Shown in pieces: positions 7,727 through 16,336 of a stretch of DNA of 64,000 nucleotides; the first letter of the stretch is position 1, and every line of letters starts with the position of its first letter. A program made the position numbers and the translations under genes. Source of the stretch: Paenibacillus arenilitoris (GTDB taxonomy: Bacteria > Bacillota > Bacilli > Paenibacillales > Paenibacillaceae). The stretch covers positions 1 through 64,000 of the forward strand of contig NZ_JACXIY010000017.1 of assembly GCF_014705655.1 (NCBI RefSeq). Reading direction: 5' to 3'. Below the pieces are notes generated by a model, which was not told the origin of the DNA, did not search any database, and saw only the letters and a list, made by a program, of their open reading frames with translations.

Positions 7727-8725
7727 ATGAAACTAGCGGAAGTATTCCCGTCCCAGCCGGGCCGGCTCTGGCATCTGGCCAAGCAGCTTGGCGTCGATCA
7801 TGCCGTCGGAGGGCTCCCTTGGGAGGAGAAGCACGAGAAGCCGTGGGATTTGATGCCGCTCATCCGCATGAAGCAGCGGTTCGCGGACTTCGGCCTCGAG
7901 CTCGCCGTCATCGAATCGATGCCGCCGAGCAACGAAATCAAGCTTGGCACGGCGGGACGCGACAAGGAGATCGAGCAGTTCCAGAACTTTATTCTGAACA
8001 TGGGCGCCGCGGGCATTCCCGTTCTATGCTATAACTTCATGGCCCAGTTCAACTGGTTCCGCACGTCGACGACGACCCGCACGCGCGGCGGCGCGCTCGT
8101 ATCGAGCTACGATCACAGCCTGATGAAGGACGCGCCGCTCACCGAAGCCGGCATCGTGACGGAAATGCAGCTGTGGGAAAATCTTCATTACTTCATGGAG
8201 CAAATCGTTCCCGTGGCGGAGCAGGCGAAAGTGAAGCTCGCGCTCCATCCGGATGATCCGCCGATTACGCCGATCCGCGGCGTATCGCGGATTCTCCGCA
8301 GCGCGGCGTTGCTTCAGAAAGCGATCGATCTCGTTCCGAGCCCATGCAACGGCATTACGTTGTGCCAAGGCACGCTGGCGACGGCAGGGGACGACATTCC
8401 GGGCACGATCCGCCATTTCGCGAAGCAGGACAAAATGTTTTTCGTCCACTTCCGCGACGTTCGCGGAACGCCCGAGAAGTTCGAGGAAACGTTCCATGAC
8501 GACGGGAAGACGAATATGCTCGAGGCGATGCAAGCGTACTACGAGGTCGGCTTCGACGGTCCGGCGAGACCGGACCATGTCCCGACGATGGAAGGCGAGG
8601 ACAACTCGAATCCCGGCTATGAGACGCTTGGCCGTCTATACGGCATCGGCTACATCCGGGGGCTGATGGAAGCAGCCGCGGCAAGCATTGCGGCGCGTAG
8701 GGTGGAAGAGGCTTCCAAATCATAA
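7727..8725 (+). CDS. uxuA: Mannonate dehydratase, UxuA type
   Basis: This 332-residue TIM-barrel enzyme is predicted to dehydrate D-mannonate to 2-keto-3-deoxygluconate in glucuronate breakdown. Family marks are LALHPDDPP, the CNGITLCQGTL segment with the conserved Cys, MFFVHFRDVRG and GPARPDHVP. The last differs from the more usual RPDHG, so the substrate may be a relative of mannonate. ATG 7727 is used; GTG 7715, four codons earlier, is possible. It is cotranscribed with the ABC importer (about 28 bp gap), tying the transported sugar to hexuronate catabolism. Confidence 0.8.
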   Translation: MKLAEVFPSQPGRLWHLAKQLGVDHAVGGLPWEEKHEKPWDLMPLIRMKQRFADFGLELAVIESMPPSNEIKLGTAGRDKEIEQFQNFILNMGAAGIPVLCYNFMAQFNWFRTSTTTRTRGGALVSSYDHSLMKDAPLTEAGIVTEMQLWENLHYFMEQIVPVAEQAKVKLALHPDDPPITPIRGVSRILRSAALLQKAIDLVPSPCNGITLCQGTLATAGDDIPGTIRHFAKQDKMFFVHFRDVRGTPEKFEETFHDDGKTNMLEAMQAYYEVGFDGPARPDHVPTMEGEDNSNPGYETLGRLYGIGYIRGLMEAAAASIAARRVEEASKS

Positions 8726-8764
8726 CGGGAACAGTGAATGGGATCAACGGAGCAGTCAACGACG

Positions 8765-8804
8765 AAGCCGCGCGCGAGGGTCAAGAACCTCGCGGGCGGC
8801 TTTT
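8765..8804 (+). terminator. Intrinsic terminator of the ABC/uxuA operon
   Basis: AAGCCGC plus GCGAGG pairs with CCTCGC plus GGCGGCTT, followed by TTTT. It closes the 4550-8725 operon. Confidence 0.75.
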
Positions 8805-8920
8805 CCGCTTGTGATTGGCTGTAGGCGCCATATAATAGAAGAAAGAGTGGTTCGCGCTCTGCTTCGTCTACGATGAAAGACGATGCCGGAGGCAATACCG
8901 AACGGGAAGGAGAGTCGCGG

Positions 8921-9082
8921 ATGAGGGAGCTTGTAGGCAGCTGCAAGGCATGCGGACACGATATCTATTGTTTCGACGGATTTCTCGACGGCATCGTGCT
9001 GGAGGACAAAAGCTTGATCTGCTTCGGCTGCATGGAGAAGGCGGACGAAGGAAAGCAGAGCGGTTCGCAGCCTGCGTCGTAA
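8921..9082 (+). CDS. Small CxxC zinc-finger-like protein
   Basis: This 53-residue protein has CKAC near residue 8 and CFGC near residue 37, suggesting one zinc site. The rest is hydrophilic. GGAAGGAG lies 8-10 nt before ATG 8921. A terminator on either side makes it a monocistronic unit. The family is not recognised and the role is unknown. Confidence 0.6.
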   Translation: MRELVGSCKACGHDIYCFDGFLDGIVLEDKSLICFGCMEKADEGKQSGSQPAS

Positions 9083-9099
9083 CATAATAAAAAATAGGA

Positions 9100-9132
9100 A
9101 AGAGCGGAATGCTTAATTCGCATTCCGCTCTT
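9100..9132. terminator. Bidirectional terminator
   Basis: AAGAGCGGAATGC and GCATTCCGCTCTT form a 13-bp perfect stem with a 7-nt loop between the convergent zinc-finger gene and the enolase-superfamily gene. Confidence 0.85.
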
Positions 9133-9148
9133 CTTGTATGGACGCTTG

Positions 9149-10537
9149 CTAGCTCCACAGCCGATCGTTGGAGTAGAACTGGTTCCAGTTGTCGGTCGAC
9201 TCCCATAGTCCCTTGATATGCGGGTGAACATGCTGGGCGAGAACTTCGTCGTTCAAGTCGTCGATGCCGAGACCCGGCGCGTCCGTCATGTGGATGAATC
9301 CGTTCTGGACCAGCTTCTTCGGAAGCTTGCCGCTTACGATGATGTCGTCCCACCACGGCACCTCGCAGGAATGGTACTCGAGCGCCAGGAAGTTTTCGGT
9401 CGCCGCCGCCACATGGGCCGCCGCGAGGCAGGCGATCGGGCTCTCCGCCATATGAATCGCCATGGCGACGCCGTAGTCCTGGGCCATGTCGCCGATTTTT
9501 TTCGTCTCCAGAATGCCGCCGGTCGTCAGCACGTCGGGATGGATAACCGATACGCCGCCCGCTTCGAGCAGCGGCTTGAAGTTTTCCTTCAAATAAATAT
9601 CCTCGCCCGTGCAGATCGGCGTCGTGACCGACCGCGCCAGCTTCGCGTACTGCTCGGTATACTGCCACGGCAGCATATCCTCCATCCAGGCCAGGTTGTA
9701 CTTGTCGACGCGCCGGCCGAGCTTGATGCAGTCCTCAAGCCCGATATGGCCGAAGTGGTCGACGGCGAGCGGCACTTCGTAGCCGATGACCGCGCGGACG
9801 TCCGCGACGTACTGCTCCAGCATATCGAGACCTTTCTCCGTTACGTGGATCGCGGTAAACGGATGGGCGATGTTGTAAATGTCGTAGTGCCGGTTCCGGA
9901 TGTCGCGGATTTCGTCCTCCGTCAAGTTTTCGTTATTCGAGCGGTAGCGCTTCTTGGATAGGCTGCGCATTTCCTCCAGGAAGCCGATCGGCGCGCTTAA
10001 GGTGCCGGGCTCGTTAATGATCTGGCCGATGCCGAGATCCATCTTCAGGAACGAGAACCCTTGCTCCATCCGCTTCTGCAGCGCGAGGCCCATCGCCGTG
10101 CCCGTGTCCTTGCCGACCACCTCCGTATCGCAGTACATCCGGATTTTGTCGCGGAACTTGCCGCCGAGCATCTGGTAGATCGGGATGCCGTACGCTTTGC
10201 CCGCCAAGTCCCACAAAGCGATTTCCAGCCCGCTGACGCCGCCGCCCTGGCGGGCGTGGCCGCCGAACTGCTTGATGCGGCGGAACAGCTTATCGATGTT
10301 GCACGGATTTTCGCCGAGCAGCCGGCCCTTCAGCATTTGCGCGTATACTTTGTCCGCGCCGTCCCGCACCTCGCCGAAGCCGACGAGCCCCTGATTCGTA
10401 TACACCTTGATCAAGCTGCTGTGGAACGGGGCGCCGACGATGTCGGCGAAGCGAATATCGGTAATTCGCAGCTCCGACGGGCGGGAATTCGTATTCACGT
10501 GGGCAAGCGTTTCTTCATAGGCTGGATGATTGGTCAT
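9149..10537 (-). CDS. Enolase-superfamily dehydratase (mandelate racemase/MLE type)
   Basis: This 462-residue acid-sugar dehydratase or epimerase has an N-terminal capping domain (about 20-140) and a (beta/alpha)7-beta barrel. Visible active-site elements are KMDLG (Lys base candidate), AVDHFGH (metal Asp), WMEDM (metal Glu), TGEDI (third metal Glu), HPDV and AIHMAES. It is about 60 residues longer than the common 380-400. An insertion around 190-230 and an N-terminal extension account for this. Last gene of a three-gene minus-strand operon with two SDRs. The exact sugar acid cannot be assigned. Confidence 0.85.
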   Translation of the reverse strand: MTNHPAYEETLAHVNTNSRPSELRITDIRFADIVGAPFHSSLIKVYTNQGLVGFGEVRDGADKVYAQMLKGRLLGENPCNIDKLFRRIKQFGGHARQGGGVSGLEIALWDLAGKAYGIPIYQMLGGKFRDKIRMYCDTEVVGKDTGTAMGLALQKRMEQGFSFLKMDLGIGQIINEPGTLSAPIGFLEEMRSLSKKRYRSNNENLTEDEIRDIRNRHYDIYNIAHPFTAIHVTEKGLDMLEQYVADVRAVIGYEVPLAVDHFGHIGLEDCIKLGRRVDKYNLAWMEDMLPWQYTEQYAKLARSVTTPICTGEDIYLKENFKPLLEAGGVSVIHPDVLTTGGILETKKIGDMAQDYGVAMAIHMAESPIACLAAAHVAAATENFLALEYHSCEVPWWDDIIVSGKLPKKLVQNGFIHMTDAPGLGIDDLNDEVLAQHVHPHIKGLWESTDNWNQFYSNDRLWS

Positions 10538-10586
10538 GCAAAATCACTCCTTGATCCGTATTGGGAATGCCCTAAGCCATTGTCCG

Positions 10587-11372
10587 TTATAGCAGCATGC
10601 TGCCTCCGTCGAGCCGAATGGAGGAACCTGTCATGAATTCGCTTTCATCCGATGCGATAAAGGCGACGAGATTCGCCACGTCCAGCGGTTTGCCGACCCT
10701 TCCGAGAGGGAATTTGTCGAGGATGGAGCTTCTGGCATGCTTTTGTCTCTCGCGTTCCTCCTCGGACAATATCGGCTTCGATTCCCTGACGCTCTGCTTG
10801 CCGACATCGACGGCGCCGGGCTCGATCGCGTTGACCGTGATGCCGTATTTCGCCAGCTCGATCGCGCTCTCCCGGGCAAGCATCCGAATGCCGCCCTTCG
10901 TCATGGCATAGACGGCGTCGAAATCGGTCGGCCGCTTGCTGTGGACGGAGGAGATAACGATAATCCGGCCGGACCGCTTCGTCTTCATGTAGGGGACGAC
11001 CGCCTGGATGCACTGCAAGTATCCCTTTAAATTAATGTTCATCATCCGGTCGAAGGAATCCTCGTCATGCTCGAAAAAATCGTAGTTGAGCTGAAGCGCC
11101 GCATTGTTGACGAGAACGTCGATGCCGCCGAACCGGTCGGCGACGGCCTCGGCCATTCGGTCGATGTCCTCCTTGCGCGCGACGTCCGCCTGCACGAGAC
11201 AGCCTTCGCCGCCGATCGATTCGATCCGGCTGAGCGTATTCCGGGCGCCGGCGTCGCTCCGATTGTAATGGACGGCGACCTTGGCGCCGCGTCGCGCGAG
11301 CTCGACGGCCACGCCTTGGCCGATCCCCGTTCCCGCTCCGGTTACGAGCGCGATTTTGCCTGCAATACTCAT
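10587..11372 (-). CDS. SDR-family oxidoreductase (catalytically intact)
   Basis: This 261-residue classical short-chain dehydrogenase has the NAD(P) motif TGAGTGIG (residues 11-18), the structural NNAAL, a catalytic SS (ISSVHS) and YAMTK with the Tyr/Lys pair. It ends with FMTGSSIRLDGGSML, usual for glucose/gluconate dehydrogenase-like SDRs. It probably oxidises or reduces a sugar acid in the pathway of the neighbouring enolase-type dehydratase (49 bp downstream). Its upstream partner at 11394 is a degenerate paralogue, 21 bp away. Confidence 0.85.
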   Translation of the reverse strand: MSIAGKIALVTGAGTGIGQGVAVELARRGAKVAVHYNRSDAGARNTLSRIESIGGEGCLVQADVARKEDIDRMAEAVADRFGGIDVLVNNAALQLNYDFFEHDEDSFDRMMNINLKGYLQCIQAVVPYMKTKRSGRIIVISSVHSKRPTDFDAVYAMTKGGIRMLARESAIELAKYGITVNAIEPGAVDVGKQSVRESKPILSEEERERQKHARSSILDKFPLGRVGKPLDVANLVAFIASDESEFMTGSSIRLDGGSMLL

Positions 11373-11393
11373 GTCACACCTCCGTGCGGGCGG

Positions 11394-12179
11394 TTATGGG
11401 CGTTTCATCTTGTGATTCATGTAGTGCAGCAGGAAGCCGCCGTCGAGCCGGATATCCGATCCGTTGACGTAGCGGCTGCCGTCCGTGGATAGAAACAGTA
11501 CGAGCTCGGCCAGATCGTCCGAGGTGCCGAGAGACGCATTCGGCACTTTATACTCGTAATCGCGGTACAAGGTCGAGAAATCGCTCCCGAACAGCTCGCC
11601 GTCCTCGCGTCCGTCAAGCGGCCCGAGCTCGATCGTGTTGACGCGGACGCCGCTTCGGCCGAGCACGAGCGCGGCCTCCTTCGCAAGCATCTTGACCGCG
11701 CCCTTCGAGACGCTGAAGGCGAAGGACGAGCCCGTCGGCTTCTCGGCATGGATGGAAGACACGTAAATAATGCTGCCGGCCTGCTTCCGCTGCATCTGGC
11801 GGCCGACCGCCCGGGTGCAGAAGAACGCCGTCTTGGCGTTGATCTTCAAGCTCTCGAGAAACAGCGCTTCCTCGCAAGTTTCGACGGACGCCTTGCGTAC
11901 GAGAGCTTGGTTGTGGACGAGCACGTCCACCGAGCCAAGCGCCTCCTCCGCCGCTGCCAGCATGTCGGCGACTTCCTCGCCGCTGCTCAGATCGACGTTC
12001 ACGACGAGCGCCTGCCGTCCCGCTTCCCGGATATCCGCCAGCTCGCCGGCAAGCGCGCCGCCTCCCGACCCACTGTTCAGGATAAGGCTGGCGCCTTCTT
12101 CCGACAAACGCTTCACGACAGATTTGCCGACTTCGTTGTCCGCATCCGTAACGAATACGACTTTATTTTGCAGTTTCAT
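11394..12179 (-). CDS. SDR-like protein with degenerate active site
   Basis: This 261-residue protein has the overall length and order of a classical SDR and shares the C-terminal GSDIRLDGGF segment with the SDR next door. The key motifs have changed: TDADNEVG replaces TGxxxGxG, HNQA replaces NNAG, and FSVSK replaces YxxxK, so the catalytic Tyr is Phe. The Ser-Ser pair (YVSSIHA) and Lys remain. It is probably inactive as a dehydrogenase and could be a regulatory or heteromeric partner of the intact SDR. It is the first gene of the operon. The reading frame is intact, so it is not a simple pseudogene. Confidence 0.75.
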   Translation of the reverse strand: MKLQNKVVFVTDADNEVGKSVVKRLSEEGASLILNSGSGGGALAGELADIREAGRQALVVNVDLSSGEEVADMLAAAEEALGSVDVLVHNQALVRKASVETCEEALFLESLKINAKTAFFCTRAVGRQMQRKQAGSIIYVSSIHAEKPTGSSFAFSVSKGAVKMLAKEAALVLGRSGVRVNTIELGPLDGREDGELFGSDFSTLYRDYEYKVPNASLGTSDDLAELVLFLSTDGSRYVNGSDIRLDGGFLLHYMNHKMKRP

Positions 12180-12415
12180 AGATCCCCTCCAAGACGCAGC
12201 GATAGGTTAACGACAATAACGCATAGCCTAATCTTAGTAAGAGGGAAGGGACCTTGGCGATGCCGCAAAGTTATGATTTTGTTTGATTTTTTGCAATGTG
12301 TGGGCGGAGGGATGGCTATCATCTTCTATTTTTCACCGAATGGCGGATGTGGTACTATGAATTGAACAATTGCAGGATTGGCAATAGCTGTTAATGGAGA
12401 GAGGAGCTAATCGTC

Positions 12416-13423
12416 ATGAAGGTGTTATTTATCGGCGGGACGGGCTTGATCAGCGAAGCCGTCTCGAAGCTCACGGTAGAAAAGGGCCACGAGCTGTATT
12501 TATTAAATCGGGGCAACAGGGAGTCGTTCGTGCCGGAAGGCACCAAGGTCATTACCGGGGATATCCGGGATCCGCGCTCGGCCTCCGCTGCGCTAGAGGG
12601 CCGGCAGTTCGACGTCGTCGTCGATTGGATCGCCTTCACGCAAGAGCATGTACGGGCGGATATCGAACTTTTCCGCGGCCGGACGAAGCAGTATGTCTTC
12701 ATCAGCTCCGCGTCCGCCTACCAGAAGCCGCCGGAGCATTATATCATTACCGAGGATTCCACGCCGCTTGAGAATCGCTATTGGCAGTATTCCCGCGATA
12801 AAATCGCTTGCGAGAGGCTGCTCATGGAAGAGCGGGAGCGCTCGGGCTTCCCGGTAACGATCGTGAGGCCTTCGTTCACTTATGGCGATACGATGATTCC
12901 GGCCGCTCTGAACAGCTGGCTGCATCCGTGGTCGATCGTCGCCCGCATGCGCAAGGGACGGCCCGTCATCGTGCACGGCGACGGCTCGTCGCTCTGGACG
13001 ATGACGCACAATACCGATTTTGCGAAAGGGTTCGTCGGCCTGCTCGGCAGGGAGGAAGCGATCGGCGAGGCGTATCATATTACGTCCGACGAGGTGCTCA
13101 CTTGGAACCAAATTTACGAAGCGATCGGCGAAGCGGCCGGCGCGAAGCCGAAGCTCGTCCATATTTCGTCGGCGTTTCTGATTTCGCACGATCCGGATCT
13201 GGAGGGCGGGCTGCTCGGGGACAAAGCGGTGACGAGCGTCTTCGACAACCGGAAGATCAAGGGGCTCGTGCCCGAGTTCGAAGCGACGGTGCCTTTCCGC
13301 GAAGGCATCAAGCGCACGGTCGCCTGGTTCGAAGCCCATCCCGAGTGCTGCACGGAGGACGAGGAATGGAACAATCGGATGGATGCGATCATCGCCGCGC
13401 ATGCTGCCGGTTTCAAAAACTAA
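12416..13423 (+). CDS. NAD-dependent epimerase/dehydratase-like extended SDR
   Basis: This 335-residue protein has a Rossmann start MKVLFIGGTGLIS, catalytic-type YWQYSRDK (Tyr/Lys) around residue 125, and VRPSFTYGD, as in nucleotide-sugar epimerase-like extended SDRs. Pro- and Trp-rich stretches (SWLHPWSIVARM) are like the subgroup often found beside sugar catabolism genes. GAGAGGAG lies before ATG 12416. It stands alone, divergent from the SDR/enolase operon, and is closed by a terminator. Substrate unknown. Confidence 0.8.
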   Translation: MKVLFIGGTGLISEAVSKLTVEKGHELYLLNRGNRESFVPEGTKVITGDIRDPRSASAALEGRQFDVVVDWIAFTQEHVRADIELFRGRTKQYVFISSASAYQKPPEHYIITEDSTPLENRYWQYSRDKIACERLLMEERERSGFPVTIVRPSFTYGDTMIPAALNSWLHPWSIVARMRKGRPVIVHGDGSSLWTMTHNTDFAKGFVGLLGREEAIGEAYHITSDEVLTWNQIYEAIGEAAGAKPKLVHISSAFLISHDPDLEGGLLGDKAVTSVFDNRKIKGLVPEFEATVPFREGIKRTVAWFEAHPECCTEDEEWNNRMDAIIAAHAAGFKN

Positions 13424-13480
13424 TGCAAACGCAGCACGGGATATCATTTCAAAGCCGCGATAGACGCTAGTTGAATAGGA

Positions 13481-13527
13481 GCTGTCTCGAGGGTCATCAT
13501 CTGACCTTTGAGGCAGCTTCTTTCTTT
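13481..13527 (+). terminator. Intrinsic terminator
   Basis: GCTGTCTCGAGGGTCA pairs imperfectly with TGACCTTTGAGGCAGC, followed by TTCTTTCTTT. It closes the 12416 gene. It shares the GCTGTC stem found in several other terminators of this window. Confidence 0.75.
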
Positions 13528-13749
13528 GCTTCAAAACTGGGGTCGAAAGCCGCAATCAGGCCGCCGCGGAACATTTGAATTTTCTCATAAACCGCATTTT
13601 CGATCGAAAACCGAATAATGACTCGTCTTTTGAAGGAATGTCTTACATATACTCAACACAGACCGTCCACGAAAAAACATGCCTTTATGCTGCCGTCTAA
13701 CTTAAGTTGTACCGGAATTTTTCATCAACATTAAGGGAGAGGTATAAAC
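13528..13749. other. Intergenic region with one palindrome
   Basis: No gene is supported here. TTTTCGATCGAAAA (13597-13610) is a perfect 14-bp palindrome. No clear promoter could be assigned for the glucosaminidase gene that follows. Confidence 0.5.
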
Positions 13750-14850
13750 ATGCGAAAAAAGTGGAATCAACTATTATTCGTTTATTTGCTTATCATTTCG
13801 TTAATCGTAACGCTCGGCATGAACGTTCGGCCGCTGCATGAGCCGAAGCAGCTGAGCGTCCCCGTCGCTCACGCGGCGCTTCCGGGCATGCTGCCACTAG
13901 CGAATTCGCTTCAACCGGTACCGCAGACGGAACCGGTCGTCGCGCCAACCTCCGAACCGGCCGCCGGCGACGGCATAGCCGATTCCGAACTCAAACCTGC
14001 AGCCAGCACGGATGCCGGATCCGAAGCCGAGCCCGATGCGCATACGGTCGTTCAACCCCCCGTGCAAATTCACGAACAAAAAGAAACGGCGAAGGAACCG
14101 CCGATCCATACATACGAGGTTACCGCTTATTACTTAAACGTCCGGACGGAGCCGAACCCGGAATCCAAAATTATAAAGGTCGTGGAGATGGGAACGCGCC
14201 TTGAGGTCAAGTCGCAGACAGCGGGCGGCTGGCTCGAGCTGCAGGGCGAGGGCTACGTTAACGGCAAGTACGCCGAGAAGAAGGAGAAGGGCGAGGTGCA
14301 AACGCTGGCCTATAGCGCCTCGAGGTCGAATCCGGCCGTACAACGGGCGGCCGCGCCAGTGCCGCAGGTCAAGAATATTGTTCCGAAGCCCGAAGTCTCC
14401 GCCCCGAGCGAGCCAAGCGAGCCGTCTTCGGTCGTCGCCTCCGATTCCGGCCTGACGGAGGAGCATATCGCCCGGATGTTCGAAGGAACGGAGCTGGCCG
14501 GACACGATCTGGAGCAGGCGATTTTGGAAATCGAGGACGAATACGGCATTAACGCCTACTTCACGATTGCGGTCATGAAGCTGGAGAGCGGCAACGGCAA
14601 GAGCACGATCGCCAAGAAAAAAAATAACTTGTTCGGCTTGAACGCGATCGACGGCGACAAGTATAATAAGGCGTTCAGCTTCGAGACGAAAGCGGACAGC
14701 GTGCGGCGATTCGGGCAGCTTATCGCCAAGCATTACGTCGGCAAAGGGCTGAAGACGATCGAGAAGGTCGCGAAGAAATATTGTCCTGCCAATTCCAAGT
14801 GGTCCGGTCTCGTGAAAAATATTATGAAACGCGATTACAATAAGCTATAG
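13750..14850 (+). CDS. Secreted SH3b-domain glucosaminidase (GH73)
   Basis: This 366-residue exported peptidoglycan hydrolase has an N-terminal signal peptide (hydrophobic LLFVYLLIISLIVTLGM, cleavage likely near HAA). A Pro/Glu-rich low-complexity linker follows (about 50-115), then a bacterial SH3 domain (about 120-175, YYLNVRTEPNPESKI). The C-terminal glucosaminidase domain (about 235-366) contains MKLESGNGKS, whose Glu is the likely catalytic acid, and KKNNLFGL. It should cut N-acetylglucosamine bonds in the cell wall. AGGGAGAGG precedes the ATG. Confidence 0.85.
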   Translation: MRKKWNQLLFVYLLIISLIVTLGMNVRPLHEPKQLSVPVAHAALPGMLPLANSLQPVPQTEPVVAPTSEPAAGDGIADSELKPAASTDAGSEAEPDAHTVVQPPVQIHEQKETAKEPPIHTYEVTAYYLNVRTEPNPESKIIKVVEMGTRLEVKSQTAGGWLELQGEGYVNGKYAEKKEKGEVQTLAYSASRSNPAVQRAAAPVPQVKNIVPKPEVSAPSEPSEPSSVVASDSGLTEEHIARMFEGTELAGHDLEQAILEIEDEYGINAYFTIAVMKLESGNGKSTIAKKKNNLFGLNAIDGDKYNKAFSFETKADSVRRFGQLIAKHYVGKGLKTIEKVAKKYCPANSKWSGLVKNIMKRDYNKL

Positions 14851-14897
14851 CGAGGCACAATAAGGATGACCGACGAGCAAGAGGAGAAACGAAATCC

Positions 14898-15419
14898 ATG
14901 AGCGATATCGCGCAAAAAGTTCCGTTCGGCTTCGAGCCCGAGGCGGACATTCGAAAAGGAACGATTATTTTCTACGATTCATTCGAGCATATTTCCGGAC
15001 GCGAGCTGGATATGGCCGCATCCATTACGAGGGAACGCTCATTCGCCAAGCTCGTTCTGTATCCGCTGCATGAGCAAACGGTTAAGCGGATGTCGAAGGA
15101 GCCGGTCAGCGCTTTATATAAACGGGAAGATAAGCTGTTTGAATGGAAGAAGGAACAAGGCGGAGCGGACATCGTCATCGAGCGCCTGGAGGCAAAGCGG
15201 AAAAAATATACGCCAATCGATGCCGCGCTTCGGCACTTGACGGAATCGTACCCGTTACCGGCCTTCCTGCTGCTGACGGGAGAGACGGCCAATCAATTCG
15301 CATCCTATTCTTCCTTCGAGGAATGGATCGGCAAGATCAGGCTCATTCTGCTCGAGGAGCCGAATCCGCTTCACCCCCGGCTGGAACGCAATCGTCATCG
15401 CTGGGAATCGGTTACTTAA
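14898..15419 (+). CDS. Conserved hypothetical protein
   Basis: This 173-residue soluble protein has no signal peptide or membrane segment. It shows FYDSFEHISGRELD near the start, YPLHEQTVKRMSKEPV in the middle and RHRWESV at the end. I do not recognise a characterised family. AGAGGAG lies upstream of the ATG. It follows the glucosaminidase by 48 bp and could be cotranscribed. A strong terminator follows. Confidence 0.6.
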   Translation: MSDIAQKVPFGFEPEADIRKGTIIFYDSFEHISGRELDMAASITRERSFAKLVLYPLHEQTVKRMSKEPVSALYKREDKLFEWKKEQGGADIVIERLEAKRKKYTPIDAALRHLTESYPLPAFLLLTGETANQFASYSSFEEWIGKIRLILLEEPNPLHPRLERNRHRWESVT

Positions 15420-15422
15420 TTA

Positions 15423-15466
15423 AAGAGCTGTCGTAGAGGCGTTGTGGCCTCGGCGACAGCTCTTCG
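15423..15466. terminator. Bidirectional terminator
   Basis: AAGAGCTGTCG plus GAGGC pairs with GCCTC plus CGACAGCTCTT. It lies between the 14898 gene and the convergent small gene at 15490. Confidence 0.8.
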
Positions 15467-15489
15467 TCGTTTCAGCCGGAGGCGGCCGG

Positions 15490-15636
15490 CTATCCCGTGG
15501 AAGGGCTGTTCGGCACGTGGCCTTTCTGATTGCGGTTACGGTCCGTCGTGCCGGCGACGTTGTTCTCCGCTTCGGCGGAGTTTACTTGAAACGAATGGTT
15601 TTTGGCTTTGATCGCCTTATGCTTATTATTCGCCAT
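15490..15636 (-). CDS. Small hydrophilic protein, possibly spore-associated
   Basis: This 48-codon gene reads MANNKHKAIKAKNH at its N-terminus and continues rich in Asn, Lys and Ala without Cys or Trp. That composition resembles minor small acid-soluble spore proteins, but I cannot assign a named Ssp family. GGAGGA lies 6 nt before the ATG, a strong site. It is divergent from the ECF sigma gene and ends at a bidirectional terminator. Confidence 0.65.
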   Translation of the reverse strand: MANNKHKAIKAKNHSFQVNSAEAENNVAGTTDRNRNQKGHVPNSPSTG

Positions 15637-15735
15637 GACAAGTCCTCCCGTATGAACGTAATGTCCTCTGCGACGAGGCAAGTATAGGTTCTCCAACGCC
15701 GCCCGAATTAAACGCGAAAATTTTGTTCGCGAGCA

Positions 15736-15764
15736 TGAAGCGGAATTCGATCGTAACCCGTCTA
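15736..15764 (+). promoter_or_regulatory. Candidate ECF-type autoregulatory promoter
   Basis: TGAAGC (15736-15741), 17 bp, CGTCTA (15759-15764) resembles the TGAAAC/CGTC-A consensus of SigW/SigX-type factors. The predicted start (about 15771) rules out the GTG at 15770 and leaves a very short leader carrying GGAGGTG. Positive autoregulation by the sigma factor it precedes is likely. Confidence 0.55.
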
Positions 15765-15787
15765 TTAGGGTGGAGGTGAATAAAACG

Positions 15788-16336
15788 GTGAAGCTGGCCG
15801 GCCGAATCAATAGCGAAGGCTTCTCCACGGATCCTTCTGAAGCACTCGAGCAAATGATGTCCGCGTACGGGAACATCGTGCTCCGCACCGCTTACTTCTA
15901 CATGAAAGACCGACATATGGCGGAAGACATCAGCCAGGAGGTATTTATCCGGGCGTACCGGAACTGGTCAAGCTTCCGGGGGGACAGCAGCGTGAAGACG
16001 TGGCTGACCCGCATTACCGTCAACCTGTGCCGCGACAAAGCCGGGCTCAAAATGTTCACGGAGCAGCCCACCGATCCGGGCTTGATGGAGAGAAACCAGA
16101 CCGTCAGCGTGGAAGAAGAGGTTTTGAAGCGGATGAGCAACAGCCTTATATTCAAGCACGTCCTTAAGCTGACGCAACAAAGTCAAGAGGTTCTGTATTT
16201 GTACTATTATTTGGACATGAGCACCCGCGAAATCGCGGAAGCGACCGCCGTACCGGAAGGCACGATCCGTGGCAGGCTGCACCGGGCAAGGGCGCAGCTG
16301 GAGGATTATTTGCGGAAGGAGGGACTTGGTTCGTGA
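15788..16336 (+). CDS. ECF RNA polymerase sigma factor
   Basis: This sigma-70 factor of about 182 residues has region 2 (RTAYFYMKDRHMAEDISQEV, then FIRAYRNW) and region 4 (LYYYLDMSTREIAEATAVPE then GTIRGRLHRAR). Start GTG 15788 is chosen because GGAGGTG ends 9 nt upstream and the predicted promoter excludes earlier starts; GTG 15776 is also possible. It overlaps the next gene by 4 nt (GTGA), which encodes its likely anti-sigma factor. Confidence 0.85.
   Translation: MKLAGRINSEGFSTDPSEALEQMMSAYGNIVLRTAYFYMKDRHMAEDISQEVFIRAYRNWSSFRGDSSVKTWLTRITVNLCRDKAGLKMFTEQPTDPGLMERNQTVSVEEEVLKRMSNSLIFKHVLKLTQQSQEVLYLYYYLDMSTREIAEATAVPEGTIRGRLHRARAQLEDYLRKEGLGS

Noticed and set aside
13611..13735. Short ORF before the glucosaminidase gene
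   Set aside because: No ribosome site and no recognisable sequence.
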